From Sutterella sp. (GTDB taxonomy: Bacteria > Pseudomonadota > Gammaproteobacteria > Burkholderiales > Burkholderiaceae_F), in the NCBI GenBank assembly GCA_003488465.1, contig DNLN01000165.1:555-15128 (forward strand): 14,574 nt of DNA, read 5' to 3'. Positions 1-7,826 of this stretch are shown here, in pieces (position 1 is the stretch's first letter; each line of letters opens with the position of its first letter). Made by a program: the position numbers and the translations under genes. The notes below the pieces were generated by a model, which ran no database searches, was not told the DNA's origin, and saw only the letters and a program-made list of their open reading frames with translations.

Positions 1-398
1 GGGCGAACCGGGACGACGACAACTTCGGCAACCGGATCGACTACAAGCCCTCGGCCACCCGCTCGCGCATCCGCGCCCAGGCGGGTGCTTGGAACACTGA
101 ACCCACCGATCCGTTCGCTCCGGAAAACCAGGCGATCTTCCTGCCTCAGTCCACTCCGGTGGACGACCGGCCGTCCCGCCGGGTGCGCTTCACCCGAGAC
201 GAAATCGCCCGAGACCGCCGCCCGTTTGACGCAAAGAAAAAGCACTTCGCAAAGCGCACCTCGAACATCATCTCCACCGTCGTGCATGATGAGGCGCCCT
301 TCGCGGCACGCGCGGGCAGGAACTCGAATCGCCCCCACTTCGAGTCGGTGAGCTCGAACCTGCCCCCCGGAATGAAGCTCAAGTTCCGGCGCCGCTAA
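1..398 (+). CDS. C-terminal tail of an unidentified basic protein (5' end outside window)
   Basis: The frame beginning at base 3 is open from the window edge to a TAA at 396-398, giving about 131 residues of a C-terminal region. I do not recognise the protein. The visible part is rich in Arg, Lys, Pro, Ser and Asn, has no hydrophobic segment and ends in the basic sequence MKLKFRRR. It looks like a disordered, nucleic-acid-binding tail, as found behind the catalytic domains of some RNA helicases and rRNA pseudouridine synthases; that comparison is inference. The GTG at 159 is in frame, but nothing suggests it is the true start, because the frame stays open upstream of it. A strong hairpin terminator follows 12 bases after the stop. 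That supports this frame as the real end of a transcription unit. Confidence 0.6.
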   Translation, partial: ANRDDDNFGNRIDYKPSATRSRIRAQAGAWNTEPTDPFAPENQAIFLPQSTPVDDRPSRRVRFTRDEIARDRRPFDAKKKHFAKRTSNIISTVVHDEAPFAARAGRNSNRPHFESVSSNLPPGMKLKFRRR

Positions 399-410
399 AA
401 CCAGTCTGAA

Positions 411-456
411 AAATAGGGCTGAAGGAAACCCTTTCGGGCGCCCTTCAGCCCTATTT
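411..456. terminator. Bidirectional intrinsic terminator after the first gene
   Basis: A perfect 15-bp inverted repeat pairs 411-425 with 442-456. The 16-base loop can itself form a small CCC/GGG hairpin (429-431 with 436-438). The right arm ends in TTT followed by GTTG. The left arm is preceded by an A-run (407-413), which gives a T-run on the opposite strand. The hairpin sits between a stop codon and the promoter of the next gene. Confidence 0.85.
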
Positions 457-464
457 GTTGCGGC

Positions 465-470
465 TACAAT
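465..470 (+). promoter_or_regulatory. Putative -10 box TACAAT for the lipoprotein-aminopeptidase unit
   Basis: TACAAT matches the sigma70 -10 consensus at five of six positions and lies 36 bases before the ATG at 507, just after the terminator at 411-456. No good -35 hexamer is visible at 16-18 bp spacing, because that position falls inside the terminator arm. The same hexamer recurs upstream of three other transcription units in this window (2644, 9375, 11811). Confidence 0.45.
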
Positions 471-506
471 GGCAACAGTTGTTTTTTGGCTCTTGTGGTA
501 GGTCCG

Positions 507-836
507 ATGCCGCGTTTCGCCCTTCTGTTCATTTCCGTTGCCGCCGCAGTCCTCTCGGGCTGCGCGACGGTCGAGGAGCAACCCGTCCCGGTCAACAAGC
601 CGCTTGTTGAAGCGCCGAGCCGCACCTTGGTTACGTGCGTCTCCGCCAAACCCCTTTCTGCGCAGGATCCCTTCGAAAGCCTGATCTTCACCTGCGAGCA
701 GCTCGAAACGACGGCACCGCTTTCGGAAATTACCGATGCCGGCTGGCGTCTGGAATCCGTGTCCGTCGGCAAGGAATCCAATCTGAACGGCGTGATCAGC
801 ATGCCTCTTACCATCACCATTCGAAAGCTTTTCTGA
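507..836 (+). CDS. Small predicted outer-membrane/periplasmic lipoprotein, unknown function
   Basis: The 109-residue product begins with Met-Pro-Arg, followed by a hydrophobic stretch (residues 4-16) and the lipobox Leu-Ser-Gly-Cys, with the lipidated cysteine at 19. It is therefore expected to be processed by signal peptidase II and anchored in an envelope membrane. The mature part has two further cysteines (44 and 63) that could form a disulfide. Its C-terminal stretch has a GWRL...V pattern and ends TITIRKLF, resembling small beta-rich domains. I assign no family. The ATG at 507 is preferred over an in-frame TTG at 486 because it puts the signal peptide at the N-terminus. A weak TAGGT lies just upstream. 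The stop overlaps the aminopeptidase start (TGATG), so the two are probably co-transcribed and translationally coupled. Confidence 0.75.
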   Translation: MPRFALLFISVAAAVLSGCATVEEQPVPVNKPLVEAPSRTLVTCVSAKPLSAQDPFESLIFTCEQLETTAPLSEITDAGWRLESVSVGKESNLNGVISMPLTITIRKLF

Positions 837-2626
837 TGCGTACTGGGAACAATCAGTCAAGGCCGCGCATCGAGCGTCTGCGCAAGGCGCTTGACGAACA
901 CCATCTTTGCGCCTGGATCGCTCCGACGGGAGACCCGCACCTCAGTGAATACCTGCCAGAGCACTGGGCCTTTCGCAACTACCTGAGCGGCTTTTCAGGC
1001 TCTGCGGGCACGCTCGTCGTCACTGCCCGCAAGGCCGCCCTCTGGACGGACAGCAGGTACTGGGAGCAGGCGAAAAGGCAGCTTGAAGGCTCGGGCATCG
1101 AACTCATGCGCGAGGGCGAAAGCGGCACGCCCAGAATCGGCGACTGGCTCGTTGCCAACGTGCCCCGCAACTCGGTCGTCGGCGCCGATCTGAGAACGCT
1201 CTCCTCCCGGATGGCCCTTGAGATCGAGCGGCAGCTTGCCCGCCGGGGCATCAGTCTTGCGCACGAGGCTTCGGTGATCGAGAGCGTCTGGACGGGGCGC
1301 CCCGCCGAGAGCGCGGCCCCGGTGCGCTCCTTTGAATACGGCGCAGCGAGCCGAGCTGCCAAGCTTGCCCGCGTGCGCAGCGCCATGCGGCGCGAGGACG
1401 CGCAGGCGCTCCTTATTTCCAGCCTGGACGATGTCGCATGGCTCACCAACCTGCGCGGCAGCGACATCCCCTGCACGCCCGTGTTCACCGCCTTCCTGCT
1501 CGTCACCCGCAAAAGCGCCCACCTGTTCATCGAGCTCTCCAAGGTCAAGCCGCGCATCAGAAAGGCTCTTGCCGCCGACGGCATCGAGTGTCTGCCCTAC
1601 GAGAACATCTGGCAGAGCGCCCTCAAGCTTGTACCGCCCCGCAGCACCCTGTGGCTTGACGAGCGGCGCACATGCGCGCATTTTCTCGCCCAGGCCGAGG
1701 CGGCCGACTTCCAGGTCGTGCACAGCCTGCAGCCCACGGTCAGCATGAAGGCGCATAAGAGCCTCCATGAAATCCGCCTCATCGAAAACGCCATGGCGCT
1801 TGACGGAGCGGCGCTGTGCGAGTTCTACTGCTGGCTTGAGAAGGTTCTTTCCCGAGACACTCACCTTACCGAATGGGATCTGAGCGAAAAGCTGCATCAG
1901 TTCCGAAGCCGCTCCGAGCATTTCATCGAAGAGAGCTTCACGACCATCGTCGCCGTGGATGCCAATGCGGCCGAGCCGCACTACACCCCGAGCGCGGAGC
2001 GCTCCGCGCCACTAGCCGGCGCCAGGGTTCTTCTCATCGACTCGGGCGGGCAGTACGACTGCGGCACGACCGACATCACCCGCACCACGGCGCTCGGAGA
2101 CATTTCCGCGGACATCCGACGCGACTACACGGCGGTGCTTCGCGGACACATCGCGCTTGCCAGCCTGCTCTTTCCCGACGGGGTCTTCTCGTGCCAGCTC
2201 GACACGCTCGCCCGCATGCCCGTCTGGCAGATCGGCGCAGACTACGGGCACGGCACCGGACACGGAGTCGGCTTCCAGCTCTCCGTGCACGAAGGGCCAG
2301 TGCACATCAGCCCGCACGCACAGGCCGAGGACAGCTCCCGCGTACACCCCGGGCTTGTCGTCTCGAACGAGCCGGGCCTGTACCGCGCAGGCCTCTGGGG
2401 CATCCGCATTGAAAACCTCGTGACGCCAAGGCGCGTGCGCGGCATGCTGCAGTTCAGAACGCTCACGCTCTGCCCGATCGACACGCGGCTCATTGACCGG
2501 GCCGCTCTCACGCAGAGCGACATCGCCTGGCTCAACGCCTATCACAGGACCTGCCGCAAGCGCCTCTCTCCGCTTCTTTCCGAACAGGCGGCCGAATGGC
2601 TCGAACGGGCAACAAAGCCTCTGTAG
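836..2626 (+). CDS. Aminopeptidase P family (M24B, X-Pro) metallopeptidase
   Basis: The 596-residue product belongs to the M24B family, which removes an N-terminal residue preceding proline and uses two metal ions. The N-terminal part has the creatinase/prolidase-type sequence LSGFSGSAGT and WTDSRYW. The length fits the three-domain XPNPEP1-like form rather than the shorter E. coli PepP. All expected metal ligands are visible: Asp402, Asp413, His476 (in GHGTGHGVG), Glu512 (SNEPG) and Glu526 (IRIEN). The Asp402 to Asp413 to His476 spacing (11 and 63) matches what I recall of human XPNPEP1. The HYTPS motif is also present. No signal peptide is seen, so it is probably cytosolic and acts in recycling proline-containing peptides. 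The frame stays open upstream to 635, but family alignment starts near the ATG at 836, which shares one base with the preceding stop. Confidence 0.92.
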   Translation: MRTGNNQSRPRIERLRKALDEHHLCAWIAPTGDPHLSEYLPEHWAFRNYLSGFSGSAGTLVVTARKAALWTDSRYWEQAKRQLEGSGIELMREGESGTPRIGDWLVANVPRNSVVGADLRTLSSRMALEIERQLARRGISLAHEASVIESVWTGRPAESAAPVRSFEYGAASRAAKLARVRSAMRREDAQALLISSLDDVAWLTNLRGSDIPCTPVFTAFLLVTRKSAHLFIELSKVKPRIRKALAADGIECLPYENIWQSALKLVPPRSTLWLDERRTCAHFLAQAEAADFQVVHSLQPTVSMKAHKSLHEIRLIENAMALDGAALCEFYCWLEKVLSRDTHLTEWDLSEKLHQFRSRSEHFIEESFTTIVAVDANAAEPHYTPSAERSAPLAGARVLLIDSGGQYDCGTTDITRTTALGDISADIRRDYTAVLRGHIALASLLFPDGVFSCQLDTLARMPVWQIGADYGHGTGHGVGFQLSVHEGPVHISPHAQAEDSSRVHPGLVVSNEPGLYRAGLWGIRIENLVTPRRVRGMLQFRTLTLCPIDTRLIDRAALTQSDIAWLNAYHRTCRKRLSPLLSEQAAEWLERATKPL

Positions 2627-2643
2627 GCGCCAGCCAGGTCGGT

Positions 2644-2649
2644 TACAAT
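2644..2649 (+). promoter_or_regulatory. Putative -10 box TACAAT upstream of the RND operon
   Basis: TACAAT lies 18 bases after the aminopeptidase stop and 99 bases before the adaptor ATG. No convincing -35 hexamer is visible; the appropriate spacing falls at the 3' end of the aminopeptidase gene. If used, it would give a leader of roughly 90 bases containing the inverted repeat at 2675-2709. Confidence 0.35.
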
Positions 2650-2674
2650 TCGACACACCTTTTGTTTTGGGTTT

Positions 2675-2709
2675 ACGCAAGGCCGTTTTCTGGACAGTCC
2701 CCTTTGCGT
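2675..2709. repeat. Imperfect inverted repeat in the RND operon leader, candidate operator
   Basis: ACGCAAGG (2675-2682) is mirrored by CCTTTGCGT (2701-2709), leaving eight base pairs with one bulged T and an 18-base centre. It lies between the putative -10 box and the start of the efflux adaptor, where TetR-type repressors often bind in efflux operons. No regulator gene is present in the window. It could also be a weak RNA hairpin or chance. Confidence 0.25.
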
Positions 2710-2748
2710 GTACCCTGAGCCGATGCCACCTTTTTGAACAGTACTTTC

Positions 2749-3858
2749 ATGTCCTCGCCGAACGTCACTCGAGGCTGCGGCCTCGTTTTGGTCTGTCTGT
2801 TTGCCCTGGGCACTCTCACCGGCTGCCAGGAGAAAAAGCCGACTGCGAGTGCCGCCGCTCCGCTCAAGGTTCTTGTCACGCAGGTGCATCCGAGCGACGA
2901 AATCATGTGGTCCGAGCAACTCGGCGAAACGGAAGGCCGCGAGCAGGCCGAGGTGCGCGCCCAGGTTTCAGGCATCCTTGAGAAAATCGCCTACTCCGAA
3001 GGCGCCTGGGTGAAGGCCGGCGACACCCTGTTCGTGCTGGATGACGCTCCGTACCGCGCCGCCCTGAATTCGGCTTCGGCCGCCGTGCGCCAGCTCAAGG
3101 CCGAGTACGAGCAGGATCAGCGCGAGGCCGCCCGCTACGAGAAGCTCTTCAATGCCAAGGCCGTGAGCCAGAAGGTGCGTGACGACGCGCGCAGCGAAGC
3201 GGCCATCACCAAGGCCAAGCTCGCGATCGCCCTCGCAAACGAGGAGAGCGCCCGCATCAATCTGAACCGCACCCGCGTGAAGGCCCCCTCGGCCGGCATT
3301 GCCAGCCGCGCCCTCGTGAACAAGGGCACGCTGGTGAGCGCCACGAGCACGCTGCTTGCCAACCTCACCCAGCCCAATCACCTGCGCCTTGTCCTGCACA
3401 TTTCCGAAGCTGACCTGGACGGCGCGGCAATCACCCTGGCCAACCCCATCCGCGTCTACGACAGGAACCGCAACGAATATTCCGCCAGACTCGACTACGT
3501 CGCCAAGAGCCTTGATCCGGCCTCCTCCACGCTCACCGTGCGCGCTTCTGTTGACGGCAAGGGCGTTCTGCGCCCGGGGCAGTTCCTGCATGCGCAGCTT
3601 GCCCTGCGCACCTTAAAGGGCGTATTCCGCGTCCCGCAGAAAGCCGTCTACCAGAAACCCGACGGAACCTATCAGGTCTACCTTGAACAAAACGGCAAGG
3701 CCGAACCCATTACCGTGAAGGTCGGCAGCTGGAGAGATACCGACTGGATCGTCCTCTCGGGCCTCAAGGACGGCGACAGGGTCTGCGTCAATCAGATCCA
3801 GAAACTCAAGCCCGGCATTGCGCTCAAGACATCGCTTGCCGATGCCTCCCAGAAATAG
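2749..3858 (+). CDS. RND efflux periplasmic adaptor (membrane fusion protein, AcrA/MexA type)
   Basis: The 369-residue lipoprotein is an adaptor that links an inner-membrane RND pump to an outer-membrane channel. A hydrophobic signal ends in the lipobox Leu-Thr-Gly-Cys, with Cys26 as the lipid anchor. A barrel-sandwich half (about residues 66-103, VRAQVSGIL...GDTLFVLD) is followed by a helical hairpin rich in Ala, Lys and Glu (about 104-174). The second half-motif comes next (RVKAPSAG, about 176-183), then the beta-barrel and membrane-proximal domains. The length is typical of the family. The ATG at 2749 is chosen because it gives a compact lipoprotein signal; an in-frame TTG at 2734 is possible, and neither has a clear Shine-Dalgarno sequence. 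The permease gene follows after 18 bases, so the two form an operon. Confidence 0.92.
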   Translation: MSSPNVTRGCGLVLVCLFALGTLTGCQEKKPTASAAAPLKVLVTQVHPSDEIMWSEQLGETEGREQAEVRAQVSGILEKIAYSEGAWVKAGDTLFVLDDAPYRAALNSASAAVRQLKAEYEQDQREAARYEKLFNAKAVSQKVRDDARSEAAITKAKLAIALANEESARINLNRTRVKAPSAGIASRALVNKGTLVSATSTLLANLTQPNHLRLVLHISEADLDGAAITLANPIRVYDRNRNEYSARLDYVAKSLDPASSTLTVRASVDGKGVLRPGQFLHAQLALRTLKGVFRVPQKAVYQKPDGTYQVYLEQNGKAEPITVKVGSWRDTDWIVLSGLKDGDRVCVNQIQKLKPGIALKTSLADASQK

Positions 3859-3876
3859 TTCCGGGGAGCGTGCGCC

Positions 3877-6800
3877 ATGCTCAGCCAGTTCTGCATCCGT
3901 CGGCCCATCTTCGCAACAGTCCTCTCGCTGCTCATTCTGCTCGCCGGCCTTGTCGCGCTTCGCGTGCTGCCGCTCTCTCAGTATCCGAGCATCTCGCCGC
4001 CCACCGTCTCTGTCATCACGCAGTACGAGGGCGCCAACGCGCAGACGATCGCCCGCACCGTTGCCGCTCCGATCGAAGACCAGCTCTCGGGCATCGAGGG
4101 CCTCATCTACTACACCACGAGCGTGCGCGCCAACGGCGACGTGCGCATCCAGTGCACGTTCGAAGTCGGCACCGATCCCAATGACGCAGTGCTCGAAATC
4201 AACAACCGAGTGCGCACGGCCGAAAGAACGCTGCCAGAAAAGGTGCGCCAGTACGGCGTGACGGTGAGAAAGAGGCCCGAGGAAACCATCCTCATGCTGG
4301 CGTACACGTCGCCCGACGGGTCGCTCACGCCCACCGAGCTTGGCGACTACGTTCTGCTCAACGTCGTCGACTACCTCAAGCGCCTGCCCGGCATCGGCGA
4401 TGTGAACGTGTTCGGCAACACGCAAAGCGCCATGCGCATTTGGGTTGATCCGCAAAAGATGGGGCAGCTCGGAGTCACGGTGTCCGACGCCGAGAAGGCC
4501 ATCAAGGACAAGAACGAACAGCGGGGCGCAGGCCGCATCGGCACCTCCCCCACGGCAGGCGACCAGCAGCTCTTCTACACCACGACCACGCGCGGTCAGT
4601 TGCTCACGCCTGAAGAATTCGGCGGCATCGTCGTGCGTGCCGATGAAAACGGCCGCATCGTGCGCATGCGCGACTTCGCCCGCACCGAAGTCGGAAAGCG
4701 CAGCTACGAATTCCTCAACGTCTTCGATGACAAGCCGGGCGTTACCGTAGGCGTGTATCTGCAGACAGGCGCAAACGCCATGGCCGCGGCCGAAGCAACG
4801 AAAAAGGAGCTTGCGCGGCTTGAGAAGTTCTACCCCAAGGGCGTCGCGCACTCCATCACGGACGATACGACGGTCTTTGTGAAGGCCTCGCTCAAGGAAA
4901 TCTACAAGACGCTCGGCGAAGCGGGCTTTCTCGTGCTGCTCGTCGTGTTCCTCTTTCTGCAGAACCTCCGGGCGACTCTCATCCCGATGCTTGCCGTTCC
5001 GGTCTCGCTCATCGGCACCATGGCGGGCCTGTGGCTCTTTGGCTTTTCGCTCAACACCATGACGCTCTTTGCCATGGTGCTTGCCATCGGCATCGTTGTT
5101 GACGACGCCATCGTCGTGCTCGAGAACGTCGAGCGTCTCATGCGCACCAAGGGCTACTCGCCGTTCAAGGCTGCGCAGGAGGCCATGAAGGAGGTCTCGG
5201 GCGCGCTGGTCGCCATCGTGCTCGTGCTGACGGCCGTGTTCATTCCCGTCGCCTTCCTTGGCGGCATCGCGGGCGAACTCTACCGGCAGTTCGCCGTGAC
5301 GATCGCCGTCTCGGTGGCGCTCTCGGGCTTTATCGCCCTTACGCTCACGCCGGCCCTGTGCGCCGTCATTCTCAAGGAGCGGCCCGAGCAAAAGAGCGCG
5401 TTCTTCCGCGCGTTCGATCGGGGCCTAGCGAGCTTCACGCTCGTTTATCTGCAGCTTGTCAAGACCGCGCTCAAGCACCGGTTCATTTCCGCGGTCATTC
5501 TTCTCGGCTCCATCGCGGGCTGCTGGTACATGCTGCAGGTCACGCCGACAAGTTTCGTGCCCGCCGAGGACCAGGGCCTGGTGCGCATGGCGACGAGCCT
5601 GCCCGAAGGCTCGGCCTTCTCCCGCACCGATGCTGAAACGGACCGGCTCTCCGAGCGGATCAGGAACGAAATCCCGGGGCTGGACAATCGGCTCGTGATG
5701 AAGGGCTTTGACACGCAGGGCAGCGACATCCGTCCGGGCGTTGCGACGTTCATCCTGAAGCTCAAGCCCTGGGACGAGCGAAAGGAAACCGCCTTTGAAA
5801 TCCGCCGCATGCTGCAGAAAATCGCCGACGAGTCCACCGAGTCGATCTCGGTTGCAGCGATGCCGCCATCGATCCGTGGGCTTGGCTCATCAAACGGCTT
5901 TTCAGGCTACATCGAAGCGCACGGCAACGATGACGTGCTCGCGCTGCAGCAGGTGACGGACGACTTCCTTGACGCACTGCGCAAGCGCCCCGAGATCACC
6001 GGTCTGCGCAAGTTCATCCGCGCCGACGCACCGATCATCCGCGTGAACCTTGACGAAGAGAAGGCCATGCGGCTCGGAATCAGCAACGACGAGATCTACG
6101 AGACGCTGATGACGATCTTCGCGGGCGACTACGTAAACGACTTCACGAGAAACGGCCGAATCTACCGCGTGTACCTGCAGGGCGACGCGAACTACCGCAT
6201 GACGCCCGAGGATCTGGGCCGGTGCTACGTGCGCGCCAGAAGCGGCGAGATGGTGCCTCTTGGCTCGCTCATCACCACCGAACGCGTCTCCGGCGCCGAC
6301 ACGATCGCACGCATCAACGGCTACATGGCAAGCCAGTTCATGGGGCAGGCCTCGCAGGGCACAAGCTCGGGCGAAGCGATCCGGCTTGTCGAGCAGATCG
6401 CCGAGCAGGTGCTGCCCGAGGGCTACGCCATCACCTGGACCGGACAGGCCTGGCACGAAAAGCGCATCGGCTCGTCCTCGGTCATCTCGTTTGTCTTCGG
6501 TCTGGTGATCGTGTTCCTCATCCTGGCGGCCCTGTACGAGCGCTGGTCGCTGCCGATCGCCGTCGTGCTTGCGATTCCGTTTGCGCTCTTTGGCGCGCTC
6601 ATCTCGCTCTGGATCCGCTCGATGCCCAATGACATCTACTTCCAGATCGGTCTGCTGGTGCTGATCGGCCTTACCGCAAAGAACGCCATTCTGATCGTTG
6701 AGTTCGCCGCGCAGCGCATGGCCGAGGGCAAGGGTCCGTTTGACGCCGCCATCGAGGCCGCAGGCCTCAGACTGCGCCCCATCCTCATGACCTCGCTCGC

Positions 6801-6984
6801 ATTCGTGCTGGGCGTGCTGCCCATGGTGGTCGCTAGCGGCGCCGGCGCCAACGCCCGCCGCTCAATGGGCACGGGCGTGTGCGGCGGCATGCTGTTCGCC
6901 ACGTTCATCGCGACGATCTTCGTGCCGGTGTTCTTCACGTGGTTCGCAAGCCGCAAGGCGGGCGGCAGGGATCGCACCGAATAA
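3877..6984 (+). CDS. RND multidrug efflux permease, HAE1 family (AcrB/MexB type)
   Basis: The 1035-residue protein is a full-length proton-driven inner-membrane pump, close to the 1049 residues of AcrB. It starts with the usual FCIRRPIFATVL and first membrane helix (about 10-29). A large periplasmic loop follows, then a block of helices from about 345, a second periplasmic loop and a C-terminal helix block. Proton-relay residues are present: Asp409 and Asp410 in GIVVDDAIVVLENVER, and Lys935 in LTAKNAILIVEF. The segment at residues 610-621 (GFDTQGSDIRPG) aligns by eye with the AcrB switch loop; Phe611 matches Phe615, but Thr613 replaces Phe617. A GGGGAG-like ribosome site precedes the ATG. The pump would export hydrophobic or amphiphilic compounds with the adaptor upstream. 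No outer-membrane channel is encoded nearby, so it probably shares a TolC-like protein encoded elsewhere. Confidence 0.95.
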   Translation: MLSQFCIRRPIFATVLSLLILLAGLVALRVLPLSQYPSISPPTVSVITQYEGANAQTIARTVAAPIEDQLSGIEGLIYYTTSVRANGDVRIQCTFEVGTDPNDAVLEINNRVRTAERTLPEKVRQYGVTVRKRPEETILMLAYTSPDGSLTPTELGDYVLLNVVDYLKRLPGIGDVNVFGNTQSAMRIWVDPQKMGQLGVTVSDAEKAIKDKNEQRGAGRIGTSPTAGDQQLFYTTTTRGQLLTPEEFGGIVVRADENGRIVRMRDFARTEVGKRSYEFLNVFDDKPGVTVGVYLQTGANAMAAAEATKKELARLEKFYPKGVAHSITDDTTVFVKASLKEIYKTLGEAGFLVLLVVFLFLQNLRATLIPMLAVPVSLIGTMAGLWLFGFSLNTMTLFAMVLAIGIVVDDAIVVLENVERLMRTKGYSPFKAAQEAMKEVSGALVAIVLVLTAVFIPVAFLGGIAGELYRQFAVTIAVSVALSGFIALTLTPALCAVILKERPEQKSAFFRAFDRGLASFTLVYLQLVKTALKHRFISAVILLGSIAGCWYMLQVTPTSFVPAEDQGLVRMATSLPEGSAFSRTDAETDRLSERIRNEIPGLDNRLVMKGFDTQGSDIRPGVATFILKLKPWDERKETAFEIRRMLQKIADESTESISVAAMPPSIRGLGSSNGFSGYIEAHGNDDVLALQQVTDDFLDALRKRPEITGLRKFIRADAPIIRVNLDEEKAMRLGISNDEIYETLMTIFAGDYVNDFTRNGRIYRVYLQGDANYRMTPEDLGRCYVRARSGEMVPLGSLITTERVSGADTIARINGYMASQFMGQASQGTSSGEAIRLVEQIAEQVLPEGYAITWTGQAWHEKRIGSSSVISFVFGLVIVFLILAALYERWSLPIAVVLAIPFALFGALISLWIRSMPNDIYFQIGLLVLIGLTAKNAILIVEFAAQRMAEGKGPFDAAIEAAGLRLRPILMTSLAFVLGVLPMVVASGAGANARRSMGTGVCGGMLFATFIATIFVPVFFTWFASRKAGGRDRTE

Positions 6985-6997
6985 TCAGGAGAGCGGC

Positions 6998-7750
6998 ATG
7001 GGAAACTCTTCCGACACCCGCCCCTTGGGCGGCATCGAGCGCCTTTACGGCGCGCAGGCCTTTGCGCGGCTCGAGGCCGCCCATGTCTGCGTGATCGGTC
7101 TCGGAGGCGTTGGCAGCTGGTGCGCCGAGGCGCTTGCGAGAACGGCGATCGGGCGCCTCACCCTGATCGACGGCGACTGCGTCGCTTCGAGCAACATCAA
7201 CCGGCAGCTCCCTGCGCTGCTGAGCACGATCGGCCGGCCCAAGGCCGAAGTCCTTGCCGAACGCTTCGCCCAGATCAACCCGCAGGCAGCCGTCACTGCC
7301 GTGGTCTCCTTCATCCGTGCCGAGAATCCGGGCGAGTGCATTCCGCCCGACGCGCTCATCGTGGAGGCGATTGACGACATGAAGGCCAAGGCTGCGCTCG
7401 TTGCCTGGGCGAGCCGAGAGAGGCGGACGATCTTCGTTGCGGGCGGCGCTGGCGGAAGAATCGATCCGGGCCGCGTGACAAGCGCAGACATCGCCCGGGC
7501 CAAGGGCGATCCCCTGCTCTCTAGGCTCAGAACAACGCTGCGCAAACAGTACGGCTTTCCCTCTGGCGCGGCCGATCCGCACCGCGTCAAACCCTTCGGC
7601 ATCATTGCCGCCTATACGGACGAGCCGATGCGGGGGTGCTCCGCGGACGCCTCGGTGAGCGCATCAGCCGGCTACGGCACGAGCACGGCGGTCACCGCAA
7701 CGCTCGGCCTGCGGCTCGCTTCGCTGGCGATCGGCGCCATCACCCGCTAG
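6998..7750 (+). CDS. tcdA: tRNA threonylcarbamoyladenosine dehydratase TcdA (CsdL/YgdL)
   Basis: The 250-residue protein is an E1-like, ATP-dependent enzyme that cyclises t6A to ct6A at position 37 of ANN-decoding tRNAs. It shows the Rossmann nucleotide-binding motif GLGGVGSW (34-41), the acidic pair in LIDGDCV (Asp58, Asp60), the NINRQ motif (66-70) with its conserved Arg, and VEAIDDMKAK (122-131). The C-terminal GYGTSTAVTATLGL segment is typical of the YgdL branch rather than of MoeB or ThiF. The ATG follows an AGGAG site, and only 13 bases separate it from the RND permease stop. It is therefore probably expressed from the efflux operon even though the functions are unrelated. A hairpin terminator follows. 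Confidence 0.9.
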   Translation: MGNSSDTRPLGGIERLYGAQAFARLEAAHVCVIGLGGVGSWCAEALARTAIGRLTLIDGDCVASSNINRQLPALLSTIGRPKAEVLAERFAQINPQAAVTAVVSFIRAENPGECIPPDALIVEAIDDMKAKAALVAWASRERRTIFVAGGAGGRIDPGRVTSADIARAKGDPLLSRLRTTLRKQYGFPSGAADPHRVKPFGIIAAYTDEPMRGCSADASVSASAGYGTSTAVTATLGLRLASLAIGAITR

Positions 7751-7764
7751 AACTGGCGGCAAAA

Positions 7765-7798
7765 GGCCGCAAGGACAAGCGTCCCTGCGGCCTCTTTT
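7765..7798. terminator. Bidirectional intrinsic terminator between tcdA and the amidohydrolase
   Basis: A 12-bp stem with one mismatch (7765-7776 with 7781-7792) closes on the four-base loop AAGC and is followed by TCTTTT (7793-7798). AAAA precedes the left arm (7761-7764), giving a T-run on the minus strand. It lies between convergent genes and can serve both. Confidence 0.85.
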
Positions 7799-7826
7799 GG
7801 CTGTTTGCGCCAGCTGATCGACGCGC

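Noticed and set aside
635..835. N-terminal extension of the aminopeptidase
   Set aside because: It lies in another frame of the lipoprotein gene, and family similarity begins after the ATG at 836.
3613..5391. 592-residue open frame on the minus strand opposite the RND permease
   Set aside because: It is antisense to a clear full-length permease. The translation is dominated by Arg, Asp, His and Glu with no recognisable fold, as expected from GC-rich codon bias.
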